A stretch of 64,000 nt of DNA from Marivivens geojensis (GCF_023540835.1 NZ_JALKCU010000002.1:62001-126000); one strand, 5' to 3'. Shown: positions 44,374-56,296, counted from the stretch's first letter. The notes: generated by a model not told the origin, from the sequence alone. Numbers and translations: made by a program.

Positions 44374-45162
44374 ATGGCCTTGCTAGAACGTAGCGTCACA
44401 GGTGCAGTTCTGCATCTTACGATGAATGCACCAGAAAAGCTCAACGCGCTCTCAGACGAGATGCTGGCGGAACTGCAATCAACGCTGGACGAGGTCGCGA
44501 TGGACCGTTCCATTCGCGTCATCACACTAGGCGGTGCGGGTAAAGCGTTTTGCGCGGGGCATGATCTAAAACAGATGCAAGCGGGTCGCGCTGCTGCGGA
44601 CGGCGGTGCAGCTTATTTCAAGGATCTCTTTGAACGCTGCACGAAACTCATGTTGACCATCCAGCAGATCCCACAGCCTGTGATCGCCAAACCGCACGGC
44701 ATCGCGACCGCTGCAGGCTGTCAGCTGGTTGCGACCTGCGACCTTGCCGTTGCTGCCGAAGGCACCCGTTTTGGCGTGAATGGCGTGAACATCGGATTGT
44801 TTTGTTCGACCCCGATGGTCGCCCTCACCCGCAATGTTCATCGCAAGCAAGCATTCGAGATGCTCACCACTGGTAAATTCATCAACTGTGACGAAGCCGT
44901 TGAATTCGGTTTGATCAATCGCGCCGTTCCGCATGACGACCTTGATGCGGCGGTTGATGAACTGGCGAATACCATCGCGTCGAAATTGGCGAGCGCGGTT
45001 CAGATCGGCAAACGTGCGTTCTACGATCAAGCTCAGATGACCACCGCAGAGGCCTATGCCTTTGCGGGCGATGTCATGGTCCGCAATATGTTAGACCGTG
45101 ACACCGATGAGGGCATCACGGCCTTTATCGAGAAACGCAAACCGGACTGGGATCAAAGCTGA
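44374..45162 (+). CDS. Enoyl-CoA hydratase/isomerase (crotonase) family protein
   Basis: A 262-residue crotonase-fold protein. The oxyanion-hole segments are seen in GAGKAFCAGHDLKQM near residues 50-64 and in HGIATAAGCQLVATCDLAVAAEGTRFGVNGVNIGLFC near 108-145. The second catalytic acid position does not show the canonical Glu pair clearly, so hydratase activity is not certain; relatives are annotated as EchA or ECHDC-like. GGAGGA precedes the ATG. Its 3' end overlaps the convergent carboxypeptidase gene by ten bases. Confidence 0.88.
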   Translation: MALLERSVTGAVLHLTMNAPEKLNALSDEMLAELQSTLDEVAMDRSIRVITLGGAGKAFCAGHDLKQMQAGRAAADGGAAYFKDLFERCTKLMLTIQQIPQPVIAKPHGIATAAGCQLVATCDLAVAAEGTRFGVNGVNIGLFCSTPMVALTRNVHRKQAFEMLTTGKFINCDEAVEFGLINRAVPHDDLDAAVDELANTIASKLASAVQIGKRAFYDQAQMTTAEAYAFAGDVMVRNMLDRDTDEGITAFIEKRKPDWDQS

Positions 45163-46622
45163 TACAGGTCTGAGAATTTAGCTTCGAGATAATCAAGGAG
45201 CGGAGCCTCTGTTGGCTCTGCTCCAATCGCACGGCGGATAGTGTCGCGCGGTTCATAGAGGCCACCATGCTGTTGCAGATTGTCACGCAACCACCCCGTC
45301 GCCGCCGCCAAATCGCCCCGTGACAGATCATCATCAAGGTTTAGAACAGCCTTGCGCAACGCTGCATGCAGGTTGCCCGCATAGACGTTGCCCAGCGAAT
45401 AGGTCGGGAAATAGCCAAACAGTCCAACAGGCCAATGCACGTCCTGAAGAACGCCATTCGATGCCTTATCGACCGCGTATCCAAAGTCCGCCTCAAAGCG
45501 GTCGTTCCATGCGGCCTCTAGATCGTCGATCTCTAGGTCACCGCTGATCAATGCACGTTCGAGGTCAAACCGCAAAAGGACATGCAGATTGTACTGCAAT
45601 TCGTCCGCTTCTGTGCGGATGTAGCCACGGTTCACGCGGTTCACGGCGGCGTAAAATGCGCCCTCATCTGCGATCCCAAAATCACCGAATGCATCGCGCA
45701 TTTTACCAAAGAGCCACCCCGTGAACGCACGGCTGCGACCCAGTTGGTTCTCGTAGATACGGCTCTGACTTTCGTGGACGCCCATCGACACACCACCGCC
45801 CAGCGGGGACAGAAGGTAGGCCTGATCAATGTTCTGCTCGTAACAGGCGTGACCGACTTCGTGGATGGTCGAATAGAAGCAGTTAAACGGATCGTCAGCA
45901 GCCGTGCGGGTCGTGATCCGCACGTCGTTGCCCGAGCCAGAGCTGAACGGATGCACCGCCTTATCGATACGACCACGGGACGTGTCGTAACCAAAGGTTT
46001 CCGCGAGGAGCGTCGACAGTTTCAGCTGCGAGGCTTCATCAAAGGTGCCCGTAACGCCAGCTGGCTGCGGTTTTGCCAGAACGGCCTCGCGTAATGCGAC
46101 GAGCCGCGGACGCATCGCATCGAACATTGCGACCAGATCCGCAGCTTTCGCACCCGGTTCGTAGTCGTCCAGCATCGCGTCATAGATATCGCCACCATTG
46201 GCGAGCGCTGCACCTTCTTCGCGTTTCAGGCGCAGCACCTCCTTGAAGGTCGGAGTGAAGGCGGCAAAGTCATTGTTCGACCGCGCCTCGGCCCAGATGC
46301 CTTGAGATTTCGACGTGACCTTTGCGATTTCAGCGGCGAGTTTCGCAGGCACTTTCATCGCTCGGTCATAGCTACGACGGATTTGGCGTAACATGGCGGT
46401 TGCCACTTCATCCTTGGCTTCTGCCGTTGCCAGCCATTCACCGACCCGAGGATCCGTGCGACGCGCGTGCAGGACACCTTCAATCGCGGCAAATTCTTCG
46501 CCACGCTGATCAGCCGATCCACGCGGCATCATCGTTTCCTGATCCCATCCCAAACGCCCCGCGATTTGCGCGAGAGCTTGGGTTTCGCGATCAAAGGCGA
46601 TCAAATCATCATAAGCAGTCAT
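45153..46622 (-). CDS. M32 family metallo-carboxypeptidase
   Basis: A 489-residue thermostable-carboxypeptidase-1 family enzyme that trims C-terminal residues from peptides. The zinc motif is HEVGH at residues 254-258, followed by the downstream metal ligand region MGVHESQSRIYENQLGRS. IRTEADELQYNLHVLLRF and the C-terminal YSLGNVYAGNLHAAL are family hallmarks. I use the ATG at 46622, which has GAGG upstream, rather than 46634, which would overlap ctaA. It is the last gene of a trmJ-ctaA-carboxypeptidase run. Confidence 0.93.
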   Translation of the reverse strand: MTAYDDLIAFDRETQALAQIAGRLGWDQETMMPRGSADQRGEEFAAIEGVLHARRTDPRVGEWLATAEAKDEVATAMLRQIRRSYDRAMKVPAKLAAEIAKVTSKSQGIWAEARSNNDFAAFTPTFKEVLRLKREEGAALANGGDIYDAMLDDYEPGAKAADLVAMFDAMRPRLVALREAVLAKPQPAGVTGTFDEASQLKLSTLLAETFGYDTSRGRIDKAVHPFSSGSGNDVRITTRTAADDPFNCFYSTIHEVGHACYEQNIDQAYLLSPLGGGVSMGVHESQSRIYENQLGRSRAFTGWLFGKMRDAFGDFGIADEGAFYAAVNRVNRGYIRTEADELQYNLHVLLRFDLERALISGDLEIDDLEAAWNDRFEADFGYAVDKASNGVLQDVHWPVGLFGYFPTYSLGNVYAGNLHAALRKAVLNLDDDLSRGDLAAATGWLRDNLQQHGGLYEPRDTIRRAIGAEPTEAPLLDYLEAKFSDLYQL

Positions 46623-46623
46623 A

Positions 46624-47778
46624 TCACGCCTCACGAATGGATTGGGCTAGCGGGTAACGCGCCAGATAGCGGCCACGCAGGATCAGCACCCAAAGAACGA
46701 TTGCACCGATCTGGTGGGTGATCGCGACGTGGAGTTGGGCTTGATACAGCACGGTCATGATGCCCAGAACCATCTGCACCACCATCATCGCCATTACAGC
46801 GTTGTAGGCAAAGCGCGTTTTGCCATTCGGCGATTTGCGTGCACGCAGCCAAACCACGATACCATAGATGAACAAGAGATAACCCGACATGCGGTGGATG
46901 AACTGCACAAGGCCCGCGTCCTCAAAGAAGTTCCGCCACATCGGGGTAAGTTGGAACGGATCAGGCGGCAGGAACCCATCGCCCATCAGTGGCCACGTTG
47001 GAAAGGCGCGACCTGCATCAATACCGGCAACCAACGCGCCGAGGATGATTTGTAGGAATGCGAAATGCATCAGCCCTGTGCCCATACCAAACAGTTTGGC
47101 ATTTGCCGACCGACGCGCCTGCATCAAATCAGCCTCAGTGCGGCCCATCTGGAACGTAAACCAAGCAGTGAAACCAAGGATCACAAAAGCAAGGCCAAGG
47201 TGCGTTGCGAGGCGATAGGACGCCACATCTGTACGGCCAATTTCTTGGGCTGTTTGGTCCAATCCCGAATGAACCATCCACCAGCCAATCGCGCCTTGAA
47301 GTCCGCCAAGCACGCCCAAGAGGAACAGACGACCTGTCCAGCCTGTTGGGATGTTCTTTGTCAGCATGAAGCCAAAGAAACCGAGCGCCCAAACAAGACC
47401 GATAAAGCGCCCCAACTGACGGTGACCCCATTCCCACCAATAGATGAATTGGAACTCGCTTAGGCTCATACCCTTGTTCTGCAGGAGGTATTCGGGGCTC
47501 GTTTGATATTTTTCAAATTCGACGGCCCAATCGGCATCGTTCAGCGGCGGGATCGCCCCCATAACGGGGTTCCATTCCGTGATCGACAACCCGCTGTCGG
47601 TCAGGCGCGTAAGGCCGCCGACTACGATCATCGACGCAACAAGCGCGAAAATAACCATGAGCCAGATGCGAATAGCACCGCGTGCGCCGCGCCGTTTGGC
47701 GTCGATCTGTCCCGGTGCTGCGGTCTGTTTCGGGGCTTCGCCCACGTCCTCGAACAATTTGCGCGGTGTTTGCGCCAT
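46624..47778 (-). CDS. ctaA: Heme A synthase (COX15/CtaA type 2)
   Basis: A 384-residue inner-membrane enzyme with eight hydrophobic segments that oxidises the C8 methyl of heme O to make heme A for aa3-type cytochrome oxidase. The heme-ligand histidines lie in EWGHRQLGRFIG near residue 115, ATHLGLAFVI near 190, QFIHRMSGYLLF near 290 and ITHQIGAIVLW near 353. The start VGGLTRLTDSGLSITEW is diagnostic. The gene ends one base before the carboxypeptidase start. Confidence 0.95.
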   Translation of the reverse strand: MAQTPRKLFEDVGEAPKQTAAPGQIDAKRRGARGAIRIWLMVIFALVASMIVVGGLTRLTDSGLSITEWNPVMGAIPPLNDADWAVEFEKYQTSPEYLLQNKGMSLSEFQFIYWWEWGHRQLGRFIGLVWALGFFGFMLTKNIPTGWTGRLFLLGVLGGLQGAIGWWMVHSGLDQTAQEIGRTDVASYRLATHLGLAFVILGFTAWFTFQMGRTEADLMQARRSANAKLFGMGTGLMHFAFLQIILGALVAGIDAGRAFPTWPLMGDGFLPPDPFQLTPMWRNFFEDAGLVQFIHRMSGYLLFIYGIVVWLRARKSPNGKTRFAYNAVMAMMVVQMVLGIMTVLYQAQLHVAITHQIGAIVLWVLILRGRYLARYPLAQSIREA

Positions 47779-47835
47779 GCCGGCCTCCTTCGATGTTGCG
47801 GGGAACCTAAGTCGCAGGAGGCATCACGGCAAGGG

Positions 47836-48576
47836 CTAGCCGCGGTCCTTCCAGCGGACCATCTGACGCATGATGCCATGTAGGATCTGCACATCAGGAC
47901 GGGTGAGCGGCATACGGCTCCACAGGTTGCGCAGATTGGTTTTCATATGGGGTGCTTTGTCCTCTGGGAAAAAGAACCCAGCCTGTTCGAGGTGCGTCTC
48001 GTAATTCTCAGCCAGCTTTTCAACCTCAAGCTGGGTCGCCCATTCGTTCGGGTTATCGAGCCGTTCGTGAACAACCGCCGTTGATGCACGACGCCATTCG
48101 TACCCAACAAGCAGAACACATTGCGCGAGGTTCAGCGACGAAAACTCCGGATTCACGGGGACGTTGATGATCGCGTTGGCGAGAGCGATATCTTCGTTCT
48201 CCATCCCTGCCCGTTCAGGCCCGAACATCACAGCGACCTTCTGGCCTTCGTTGATCCGTTTAGCGGCGTCCTGCATCGCGGCCTCTGGCGACATGACGGG
48301 TTTGGTCAAACCACGCGGACGTGCGGTCGTGGCATAAACGAATGTGCAATCCTCAACGGCCTGAGCGGTGGTTTCATACACCTGCGCCTCATCCAACAGA
48401 CGCCCTGCCCCAGATGCCATCGCGACCGCATTCGGGTTCGGCCAACCATCACGTGGTGTTGTGAGACGCATCAGGTCCAGCCCAAAGTTCCACATCCCCC
48501 GTGCTGCAGCACCGATATTTTCACCCATCTGTGGGCGGATCAAAACAAAGGCGGGCTGAGGCTGGCCAGTGGGCAT
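47836..48576 (-). CDS. trmJ: tRNA (cytidine/uridine-2'-O-)-methyltransferase TrmJ
   Basis: A 246-residue SPOUT-family RNA 2'-O-methyltransferase. The opening PAFVLIRPQMGENIGAAARGMWNFGLDLMRL with its catalytic Asn/Arg region is characteristic, and the trefoil-knot SAM site is seen in VAMFGPERAGMENEDIALANAIINVPVNPEFSSLNLAQCVLLVGYEW. It modifies position 32 in tRNA anticodon loops in other bacteria. Two ATGs fit; I prefer 48576 because GAAAGG is nine bases ahead of it but directly abuts the ATG at 48585. Heads the trmJ-ctaA run. Confidence 0.9.
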   Translation of the reverse strand: MPTGQPQPAFVLIRPQMGENIGAAARGMWNFGLDLMRLTTPRDGWPNPNAVAMASGAGRLLDEAQVYETTAQAVEDCTFVYATTARPRGLTKPVMSPEAAMQDAAKRINEGQKVAVMFGPERAGMENEDIALANAIINVPVNPEFSSLNLAQCVLLVGYEWRRASTAVVHERLDNPNEWATQLEVEKLAENYETHLEQAGFFFPEDKAPHMKTNLRNLWSRMPLTRPDVQILHGIMRQMVRWKDRG

Positions 48577-48716
48577 CGGGATCATCCTTTCAGGTTTCCT
48601 GCGCCTGATACGCAAGCCCGCTCCTCGAGACAAGCCAAAGCACCCTCTTCCTAAGGCGCAAAAGCATCGTTATATGACCACAAACCGATGTTAACGGGAC
48701 AGAATTGGGGACCACG

Positions 48717-49340
48717 ATGACCGACGCAGCCGACCTTCCGCAGCTTTACCTCATCACACCGACCGATTTTGAACTGTCGACTTATCCTGACATCCTTGGC
48801 TCCGTACTTGACGCCCAAGAAATCGCCTGCGTGCGTCTGACCCTCGCCACCCGCGATGAGGACCGCATTGCTCGTGCTGCGGACGCCCTGCGCTCTGTCA
48901 CGATGGAACGTGACGTCGCTCTGGTGATCGACACGCATATGATGCTGGTTGAACGGCTCGGCCTGGATGGTGTGCACCTGACGGATTCCGCGCGGTCGGT
49001 CAAAAAGATGCGCAAAGAACTAGGCGAAGATTCGATCATCGGCGCATTTTGCGGCAACAGCAGCCATGACGGAATGACGGCGGGTGAACTCGGCGCCGAT
49101 TACGTCAGCTTTGGCCCCGTTGGAAACAGCCCGTTGTTCTCTGGCGAAACCGCACCGCTCGACCTGTTCCAGTGGTGGTCTCAAATGATCGAAGTGCCCG
49201 TGGTCGCCGAAGGCTCTCTCGACGTTGATTTGATCCGCCAACTGACGCCCTACACCGATTTCTTTGGTATTGGTGATGAAATTTGGACCAACGACGATCC
49301 TGTTGCAGCGTTACGCACTCTCGTCGCGGCGATGTCCTAA
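48717..49340 (+). CDS. Thiamine phosphate synthase-like protein (ThiE/TenI family)
   Basis: A 207-residue TIM-barrel protein. The pattern PQLYLITPTDFELSTYPDILGSVLDAQEIACVRLTL and the phosphate loop region DGVHLTD and AEGSLDVDLIRQLTPYTDFFGIGDEIW match ThiE/TenI. The GADYVSFGPVGNSP segment is near the ThiE consensus (GADYIGVGPVFPT). It may form thiamine phosphate, or be a regulatory TenI-like homologue, since no other thi gene lies nearby. The ATG at 48717 was chosen over a TTG four codons upstream. It meets olsA end to end with a 3-base gap. Confidence 0.85.
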   Translation: MTDAADLPQLYLITPTDFELSTYPDILGSVLDAQEIACVRLTLATRDEDRIARAADALRSVTMERDVALVIDTHMMLVERLGLDGVHLTDSARSVKKMRKELGEDSIIGAFCGNSSHDGMTAGELGADYVSFGPVGNSPLFSGETAPLDLFQWWSQMIEVPVVAEGSLDVDLIRQLTPYTDFFGIGDEIWTNDDPVAALRTLVAAMS

Positions 49341-49343
49341 CAA

Positions 49344-50180
49344 TCACGCGTCGAGGACACCTGCCTCGGCCAAGGGTTTGCGAACGGTGGCTTCTAGATC
49401 GCGTGCGAGAGCTTTGCGGTCTGAGTAATCCGAGACCTTTACAGGCTCATGGTAAACCACAGTGACCGACCCTTGCTTTGGGGCGGTCAGCACGGCTAGA
49501 AAATGCTGTCCGAAATCCATGTTTCCCCACCAGCCATATTGACGAATATCCGCACCTTCCGCGGCGCGATAAACCATCGTCACGGGCTGGATTGAAAGCG
49601 TTTCACGCATTTCGTCAGCAAGGAATGCCGCGAAGAGTGTCGGCTTGAACGGCAATAGAACGCGCCCATCCGTCGACGTCCCTTCTGGAAAGAACAACAA
49701 TTTGTGCCCGTGCGACATCCGCTCTTGGAACTGCATGATCTGCGCTTTGGCATCTTTGCGATCACGACGTATAAATACAGTGCCGGTTGCACGTGCGAGC
49801 CACCCAATGCCCGGCCATTTCGCAACCTCGGCTTTGGAGACGAAGTAGATGCGCTTGCGAGCATTGAGGATGAAAATATCCATCCAACTCACGTGGTTCG
49901 CGACCACGGCGCCCGGTCCTTTCATCGGTTCGCCGATAACGCGATAGTCAATTCCGATAAGGCGAAGCGTGTTTCGGCAAACAAAGAGTGTAATATACGG
50001 CGTGACAGGACGATCCATGCCGCAGAGCGGACGTTCGACCAAACGCACCAACAACAGCACCAAGAGTCCGCCAAAGACCAAGATGCCAATCATTGGGGCC
50101 TTCACCGCAAATCTCAGCCAGCCTAGCGGTGTGATTTTGATATCGGGTGGCGGTAGCTCGGGCGACCAATTTGTAATCAT
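49344..50180 (-). CDS. olsA: Lyso-ornithine lipid O-acyltransferase OlsA (PlsC family)
   Basis: A 278-residue membrane acyltransferase. One N-terminal hydrophobic segment (about residues 26-46) precedes the HX4D catalytic motif, H96 to D101 (ANHVSWMD), and FPEGTSTDG near residue 168 is the substrate-binding motif. PlsC-family membership alone would suggest 1-acylglycerol-3-phosphate acyltransferase, but the four-base overlap with an OlsB-type gene makes the ornithine-lipid role likelier. It would add the second acyl chain to lyso-ornithine lipid. Confidence 0.85.
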   Translation of the reverse strand: MITNWSPELPPPDIKITPLGWLRFAVKAPMIGILVFGGLLVLLLVRLVERPLCGMDRPVTPYITLFVCRNTLRLIGIDYRVIGEPMKGPGAVVANHVSWMDIFILNARKRIYFVSKAEVAKWPGIGWLARATGTVFIRRDRKDAKAQIMQFQERMSHGHKLLFFPEGTSTDGRVLLPFKPTLFAAFLADEMRETLSIQPVTMVYRAAEGADIRQYGWWGNMDFGQHFLAVLTAPKQGSVTVVYHEPVKVSDYSDRKALARDLEATVRKPLAEAGVLDA

Positions 50181-50944
50181 CGACGTGCACCCCGATCATA
50201 GAGCGCCTTTTGCGATGCATTGAGCCGTTCGGTATCGAGGATCAGGCAAACATCTGTCGTGTTAAACGCATGATCGACAAAAGCCCCATCCCCGACAAAT
50301 CCGCCGATCTTGAGGTAGGCTTTGATGAGCGGAGGCACGTCACGCATGGCGGACACGCGGTCGATCTGTGACGGCTCAATGAGAGTCATCCGCTGATAAA
50401 CTTGCGACCGCACACGCAGACCTTCGGGCGCCATGTGGCGATCGGCAAGCAGCGATAAAGCGGGCGCAAGGCGTTCAATGTCAGTTCCATGAAACGACGC
50501 AACGCCAAAGAGAACCTCAATCCCATGCTCGACCACATAGTCGGACAGCGCATTCCACATCAGCATCATGCCCTGCCCGCCGCGATAGTCTGCGGCAAGG
50601 CACGACCTACCAAGCTCTAACAGTTTTCGACCCGAGGCAATCAAGGGCGTGAGGTCATATTCGCTTCGCGAATAGAACCCGCCCGCTGCATCTGCCATGT
50701 CAGAGCGCAGCAAACGATAGACGCCAACAACACGTTCGTGGCCAGTCTTATTTACATCGATAAGCAGTAGGTGATCGACAAAAGGATCGTAGTGATCCGC
50801 TTCAATCTTTGCCTCATGATCCACCATCGGACCTGTTGCGCCGAGCTCTTCGACAAAGACGCGATAGCGCAGATGTTGTGCCGCGCGAACGTCGTCTTCG
50901 GTCTGGGCCAGCCGAACAGTCAAACAATCAGTGGTTGCGGTCAT
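50177..50944 (-). CDS. olsB: L-ornithine N(alpha)-acyltransferase OlsB
   Basis: A GNAT-fold acyltransferase of the OlsB/hemolysin-like family, 255 residues from the ATG at 50944. The motifs are RLAQTEDDVRAAQHLRYRVFVEELGA, then LLELGRSCLAADYRGGQGMMLMWNAL and PPLIKAYLKIGGFVGDGAFVDHAFNTTDVCLILD, which together distinguish OlsB from other GNATs. It transfers a 3-hydroxyacyl chain from acyl carrier protein to ornithine. A longer start at 51046 (34 extra residues) cannot be excluded, as neither site has a strong ribosome-binding sequence. Overlaps olsA by ATGA. Confidence 0.88.
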   Translation of the reverse strand: MTATTDCLTVRLAQTEDDVRAAQHLRYRVFVEELGATGPMVDHEAKIEADHYDPFVDHLLLIDVNKTGHERVVGVYRLLRSDMADAAGGFYSRSEYDLTPLIASGRKLLELGRSCLAADYRGGQGMMLMWNALSDYVVEHGIEVLFGVASFHGTDIERLAPALSLLADRHMAPEGLRVRSQVYQRMTLIEPSQIDRVSAMRDVPPLIKAYLKIGGFVGDGAFVDHAFNTTDVCLILDTERLNASQKALYDRGARR

Positions 50945-51055
50945 GGCTGCGTTTACGGTTAGGTCAGGGTGCACGACTTTTAGGCGGTTTGTTGCCGCAT
51001 AATCAAGGGCGGCGGCATGGTTACCTTCTGTTAACCTTTGCCGCATATCCCAGAA

Positions 51056-51241
51056 TTAATTCGGATCAACGGAGACCAACATCAACATGACGCGGTTGCC
51101 ATCGATCACCACTTTTCCTTGGTCGGGGAAGTTTACTGTCACGCGGCCAGCGATATTGGACTGCACTTGCCCAACGCCCCAATCCGGCTGCCCAGGATGA
51201 CGCACAAGCATTCCTGGCTCCAATACTGAATTCAAATCCAT
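51056..51241 (-). CDS. DUF3553 family small protein
   Basis: A 61-residue protein with the DUF3553 pattern EPGMLVRHPGQPDWGVGQVQSNIAGRVTVNFPDQGKVVI, which resembles the short SH3-like CarD/Tudor-type domains that contact nucleic acid or polymerase. AAAGGT precedes its ATG by five bases. It lies between olsB and chpT; its start is only 20 bases from the divergent chpT start. No function is known for the family. Confidence 0.85.
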   Translation of the reverse strand: MDLNSVLEPGMLVRHPGQPDWGVGQVQSNIAGRVTVNFPDQGKVVIDGNRVMLMLVSVDPN

Positions 51242-51261
51242 CTTTTACCTTTCGGACCGCA

Positions 51262-51843
51262 ATGACCAACGACACAGACATCGCCGCATTGATCGGATCG
51301 CGCATTTGCCATGATCTTGTGAACCCCCTTAGCGCAATCAGCAACGGGGTGGAACTCCTCGAACTATCAGGCGCGGCGCAAACGCCGGAAATGGCGTTGA
51401 TTGCAGACAGTGTCGCAGCCGCTATGGCGCGGGTAAAGCTGTTCCGCCTCGCGTTTGGTCCATCTGATTGCGCGCAAACGATATCAGGATCAGAGGTTGT
51501 CACCCTGCTGAACGATGTCTCGAAATCAGGTCGATTAAGCTTTGATTGGCAAATTGCCCAAGATCTGAACCGTGGTGAGGTGCGTTTGTTGATCCTCGCC
51601 GCGCTCTGCATTGAGACTGCAACGCCACTGGGCGCTGAAATCGTATTCAGGCAAACGGTTTCAGGGTTCGACATTAACGGCAAGGGGCGCAAAATCGCAA
51701 TTGACCCTGCCCTCTGGTCGTTCGAGGGCAAATCCCTCTCTGCCGCTCAGGTGCAGTTCGCGCTCTTGCCCCGCGTCGCGCAAAGCTTGAACCGCACCGT
51801 CATCTATACGGCAACAGACACTGAGCTAACGGTCGCAGTTTAA
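51262..51843 (+). CDS. chpT: Histidine phosphotransferase ChpT
   Basis: A 193-residue ChpT protein, the relay between the kinase CckA and the master regulator CtrA. The phosphorylated histidine is H17 in [23 protein letters not shown], placed in the four-helix-bundle dimerisation domain; the C-terminal part resembles a histidine-kinase ATPase domain that has lost nucleotide-binding motifs. In Rhodobacterales CckA-ChpT-CtrA controls motility, gene transfer agent and other non-essential functions. It converges on proA with a four-base overlap (51840-51843). Confidence 0.93.
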   Translation: MTNDTDIAALIGSRICHDLVNPLSAISNGVELLELSGAAQTPEMALIADSVAAAMARVKLFRLAFGPSDCAQTISGSEVVTLLNDVSKSGRLSFDWQIAQDLNRGEVRLLILAALCIETATPLGAEIVFRQTVSGFDINGKGRKIAIDPALWSFEGKSLSAAQVQFALLPRVAQSLNRTVIYTATDTELTVAV

Positions 51844-53096
51844 CCGCGAACCGCTCCATCCGAGGTCACGAGGTATTTAAAGCTGGTCAGCTGCTCGGCC
51901 CCCACAGGTCCACGCGCGTGCATTTTGCCTGTTGCGATGCCGATCTCTGCACCCATCCCGAATTCGCCACCGTCGGCGAATTGCGTCGACGAGTTGTGCA
52001 TCAAGATCGCGCTGTCGAGCCGTTCAAAGAACCGCGCCACGGCGGCCGAATCCTCGGTTATGATGCAATCGGTGTGGTTCGACCCGTATTGGCGAATATG
52101 CGCAATCGCGCCGTCAACGTCGTCGACTACCTTCGCCGCAATATCCATGTCGAGGTATTCACGGCCCCAATCATCATCAGTCGCAATATCGGTGCCCGAT
52201 AGCCCCCCGCCCGCATGCACACGAACACCTTTGTCCATCAACGCTTTGATCAGATCAGCGCCCAAGGTCGCCGCGACATCTTTGTGAATCAGGAGACATT
52301 CCGCAGCACCACAAATCCCAGTACGGCGGGTTTTCGCATTGAGTACAACGCGAAGCGCCTTTTCGGGATCGGCAGCTTTGTCGATGTAGATGTGCACGAT
52401 GCCTTCGAGGTGGGCAAAGACAGGCACGCGGGCCTCGCGCTGGACCAGACCAACAAGGCCCTTGCCACCACGCGGGACGATCACGTCGATATAGTCGACA
52501 GCTCGCAACATTGCAGCCACGGCCTCACGGTCGCGGGTCGGGATTAATTGGATTGCATCTTCGGGCAGGTTCGCGGCCTTCAGGCCCGCAACCAGACATT
52601 CGTGAATGGCGCGCGAAGAATGGAAACTCTCGGACCCGCCGCGCAAAATCACCGCATTGCCTGATTTCAAACAAAGCGCACCCGCATCGGCGGTCACGTT
52701 CGGACGGCTTTCATAGATGACGCCAATCACACCCAGCGGCGTACGGACACGTTTGATATGAAGGCCATTGGGCTGGTCCCAGTCGGCAAGAACGGCACCC
52801 ACGGGATCCGCCTGCTCCGCAACCGAACGAAGCCCGTCAACGATACCACGAATGCGATCTTCGTTCAGCATCAGGCGGTCCATCATCGCAGGGCTCAGCC
52901 CTTTTTCGCGACCGTAATCGAGGTCCTTGGCGTTCGCATCAATGATCTTTGCGCGATTGTCCCAAACGGCATAGGCCGCACCGATCAATGCAGCGTGCTT
53001 ACGTTCCGCTGACGCGTGACCAAGTTCCGCACTGGCGGCGCGGGCACGCTTACCGATATCGGCCATCATTTCTGCAATGTTTACGATATCTGTCAT
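51840..53096 (-). CDS. proA: Gamma-glutamyl phosphate reductase (glutamate-5-semialdehyde dehydrogenase)
   Basis: A 418-residue NADPH-dependent enzyme, second step of proline synthesis. Characteristic are [41 protein letters not shown] near residues 115-156 and the catalytic-cysteine region [16 protein letters not shown] near 255-270. It follows proB by 14 bases and ends by overlapping chpT. Confidence 0.97.
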   Translation of the reverse strand: MTDIVNIAEMMADIGKRARAASAELGHASAERKHAALIGAAYAVWDNRAKIIDANAKDLDYGREKGLSPAMMDRLMLNEDRIRGIVDGLRSVAEQADPVGAVLADWDQPNGLHIKRVRTPLGVIGVIYESRPNVTADAGALCLKSGNAVILRGGSESFHSSRAIHECLVAGLKAANLPEDAIQLIPTRDREAVAAMLRAVDYIDVIVPRGGKGLVGLVQREARVPVFAHLEGIVHIYIDKAADPEKALRVVLNAKTRRTGICGAAECLLIHKDVAATLGADLIKALMDKGVRVHAGGGLSGTDIATDDDWGREYLDMDIAAKVVDDVDGAIAHIRQYGSNHTDCIITEDSAAVARFFERLDSAILMHNSSTQFADGGEFGMGAEIGIATGKMHARGPVGAEQLTSFKYLVTSDGAVRG

Positions 53097-53110
53097 AGCC
53101 TTACGTCCCT

Positions 53111-55263
<2,153 letters not shown>

Positions 55264-55327
55264 TTACAGCGTCTCGCTTATGCGATCACGCCTCATTGCT
55301 CAAGAGGGAGCCCGAAAGCCGCCCCCT

Positions 55328-55867
55328 TTAGCTGTTGATTTTAAGCGTATAGGTCCAAGTGGGCACAGTTGACTTGCGAGCGACAGAATAGGCTTCGGCG
55401 TCACCAAGGTAGGTGAAACCGCAATTCGTCAGAACACGTGCAGAGCCAAGGTTATCTTGGAACACTTCCGCAAAGAGCGTTTTGGCATCATGGGGGTTCG
55501 CTTCGATCAGGGCTTTGACAGCGCCAGACGCGATGCCCGTGCCCCAAAACGCAGGCGCGACCCAAAAGAAGATCTCGCTCTGTCCACGGTCCATACGTTC
55601 GAGGCTCACAATGCCGAGCATTTCGCCCAGATCGGTCGCCTTACCATCAATGACCCACACGTCTTCGGTGCGATCAGCTTTGGTTGAACGGTCAATGAAC
55701 CCCTCAGTCGTGCCGGGTGGCAAAGGATGAGGAATCGACCGCGTTCCACGCGCGACACGATCATCCGCTGCATACATGCTGATCAAACCAGCATCCGATT
55801 TGCGCAGCGGGCGCAAAACGAAACGGTCAGCCTGAATGGTGGGCTGTGGTGTCACTTGATCTAACAT
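55328..55867 (-). CDS. GNAT-family N-acetyltransferase (RimJ/RimL-like)
   Basis: A 179-residue acetyltransferase of the RimJ/RimL type. It shows TIQADRFVLRPLRKSDAGLISMYAADDRVARGT at the N-terminus, the acetyl-CoA loop region FWVAPAFWGTGIASGAVKALI near residue 115, and NLGSARVLTNCGFTYLGDAEAYSVAR near 145. The target (protein N-terminus or small molecule) is unknown. I start at the ATG at 55867, preceded by AGGAAG. It lies between rpmA and obgE, which may share transcription. Confidence 0.88.
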   Translation of the reverse strand: MLDQVTPQPTIQADRFVLRPLRKSDAGLISMYAADDRVARGTRSIPHPLPPGTTEGFIDRSTKADRTEDVWVIDGKATDLGEMLGIVSLERMDRGQSEIFFWVAPAFWGTGIASGAVKALIEANPHDAKTLFAEVFQDNLGSARVLTNCGFTYLGDAEAYSVARKSTVPTWTYTLKINS

Positions 55868-55942
55868 CGTTGGCTTCCTCCTAGAAACCGAGTCGGGTTT
55901 TGGCTCCTCTTCCGCACCCCAACAATGACTTAATAACAATCA

Positions 55943-55980
55943 CAAAATAATAAAGGGGGACCGGAAAACCCGATCCCCCT
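55943..55980 (-). terminator. Terminator of rplU-rpmA
   Basis: On the minus strand AGGGGGATCGG, loop GTTTT and CCGGTCCCCCT (one mismatch) are followed by TTATTATTTT. It lies about 25 bases past the rpmA stop and before the GNAT gene, so GNAT-obgE-proBA needs read-through or its own promoter. Confidence 0.85.
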
Positions 55981-56006
55981 AAATATCAAACCTTTAAGGT
56001 ATCGGT

Positions 56007-56276
56007 TTACTCAGCGGCCTCCGCCACTGGGAGAACCTTTACAAAGGTGCGGCCTTTAAGACCGGTGTAGAACTTCACGTTGCCGTTCGCAGTTGCAAAC
56101 AGTGTATGGTCTTTGCCCATACCAACGCCTTCGCCAGCCCACATTTTAGTGCCGCGCTGACGAACGATGATGTTGCCTGCTACGACAACTTCACCACCGA
56201 ATTTTTTTACACCAAGGCGACGACCCGCGGAGTCGCGACCGTTACGGGAGGAACCGCCTGCTTTTTTGTGTGCCAT
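56007..56276 (-). CDS. rpmA: 50S ribosomal protein L27
   Basis: An 89-residue L27 protein. [28 protein letters not shown] at the N-terminus and [23 protein letters not shown] are the signature blocks. It follows rplU by 20 bases; the MAHKKAGG start with no leader peptide is standard for Gram-negative bacteria. Confidence 0.98.
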   Translation of the reverse strand: MAHKKAGGSSRNGRDSAGRRLGVKKFGGEVVVAGNIIVRQRGTKMWAGEGVGMGKDHTLFATANGNVKFYTGLKGRTFVKVLPVAEAAE

Positions 56277-56296
56277 GTGTCTCTCCTATGCCTAAA

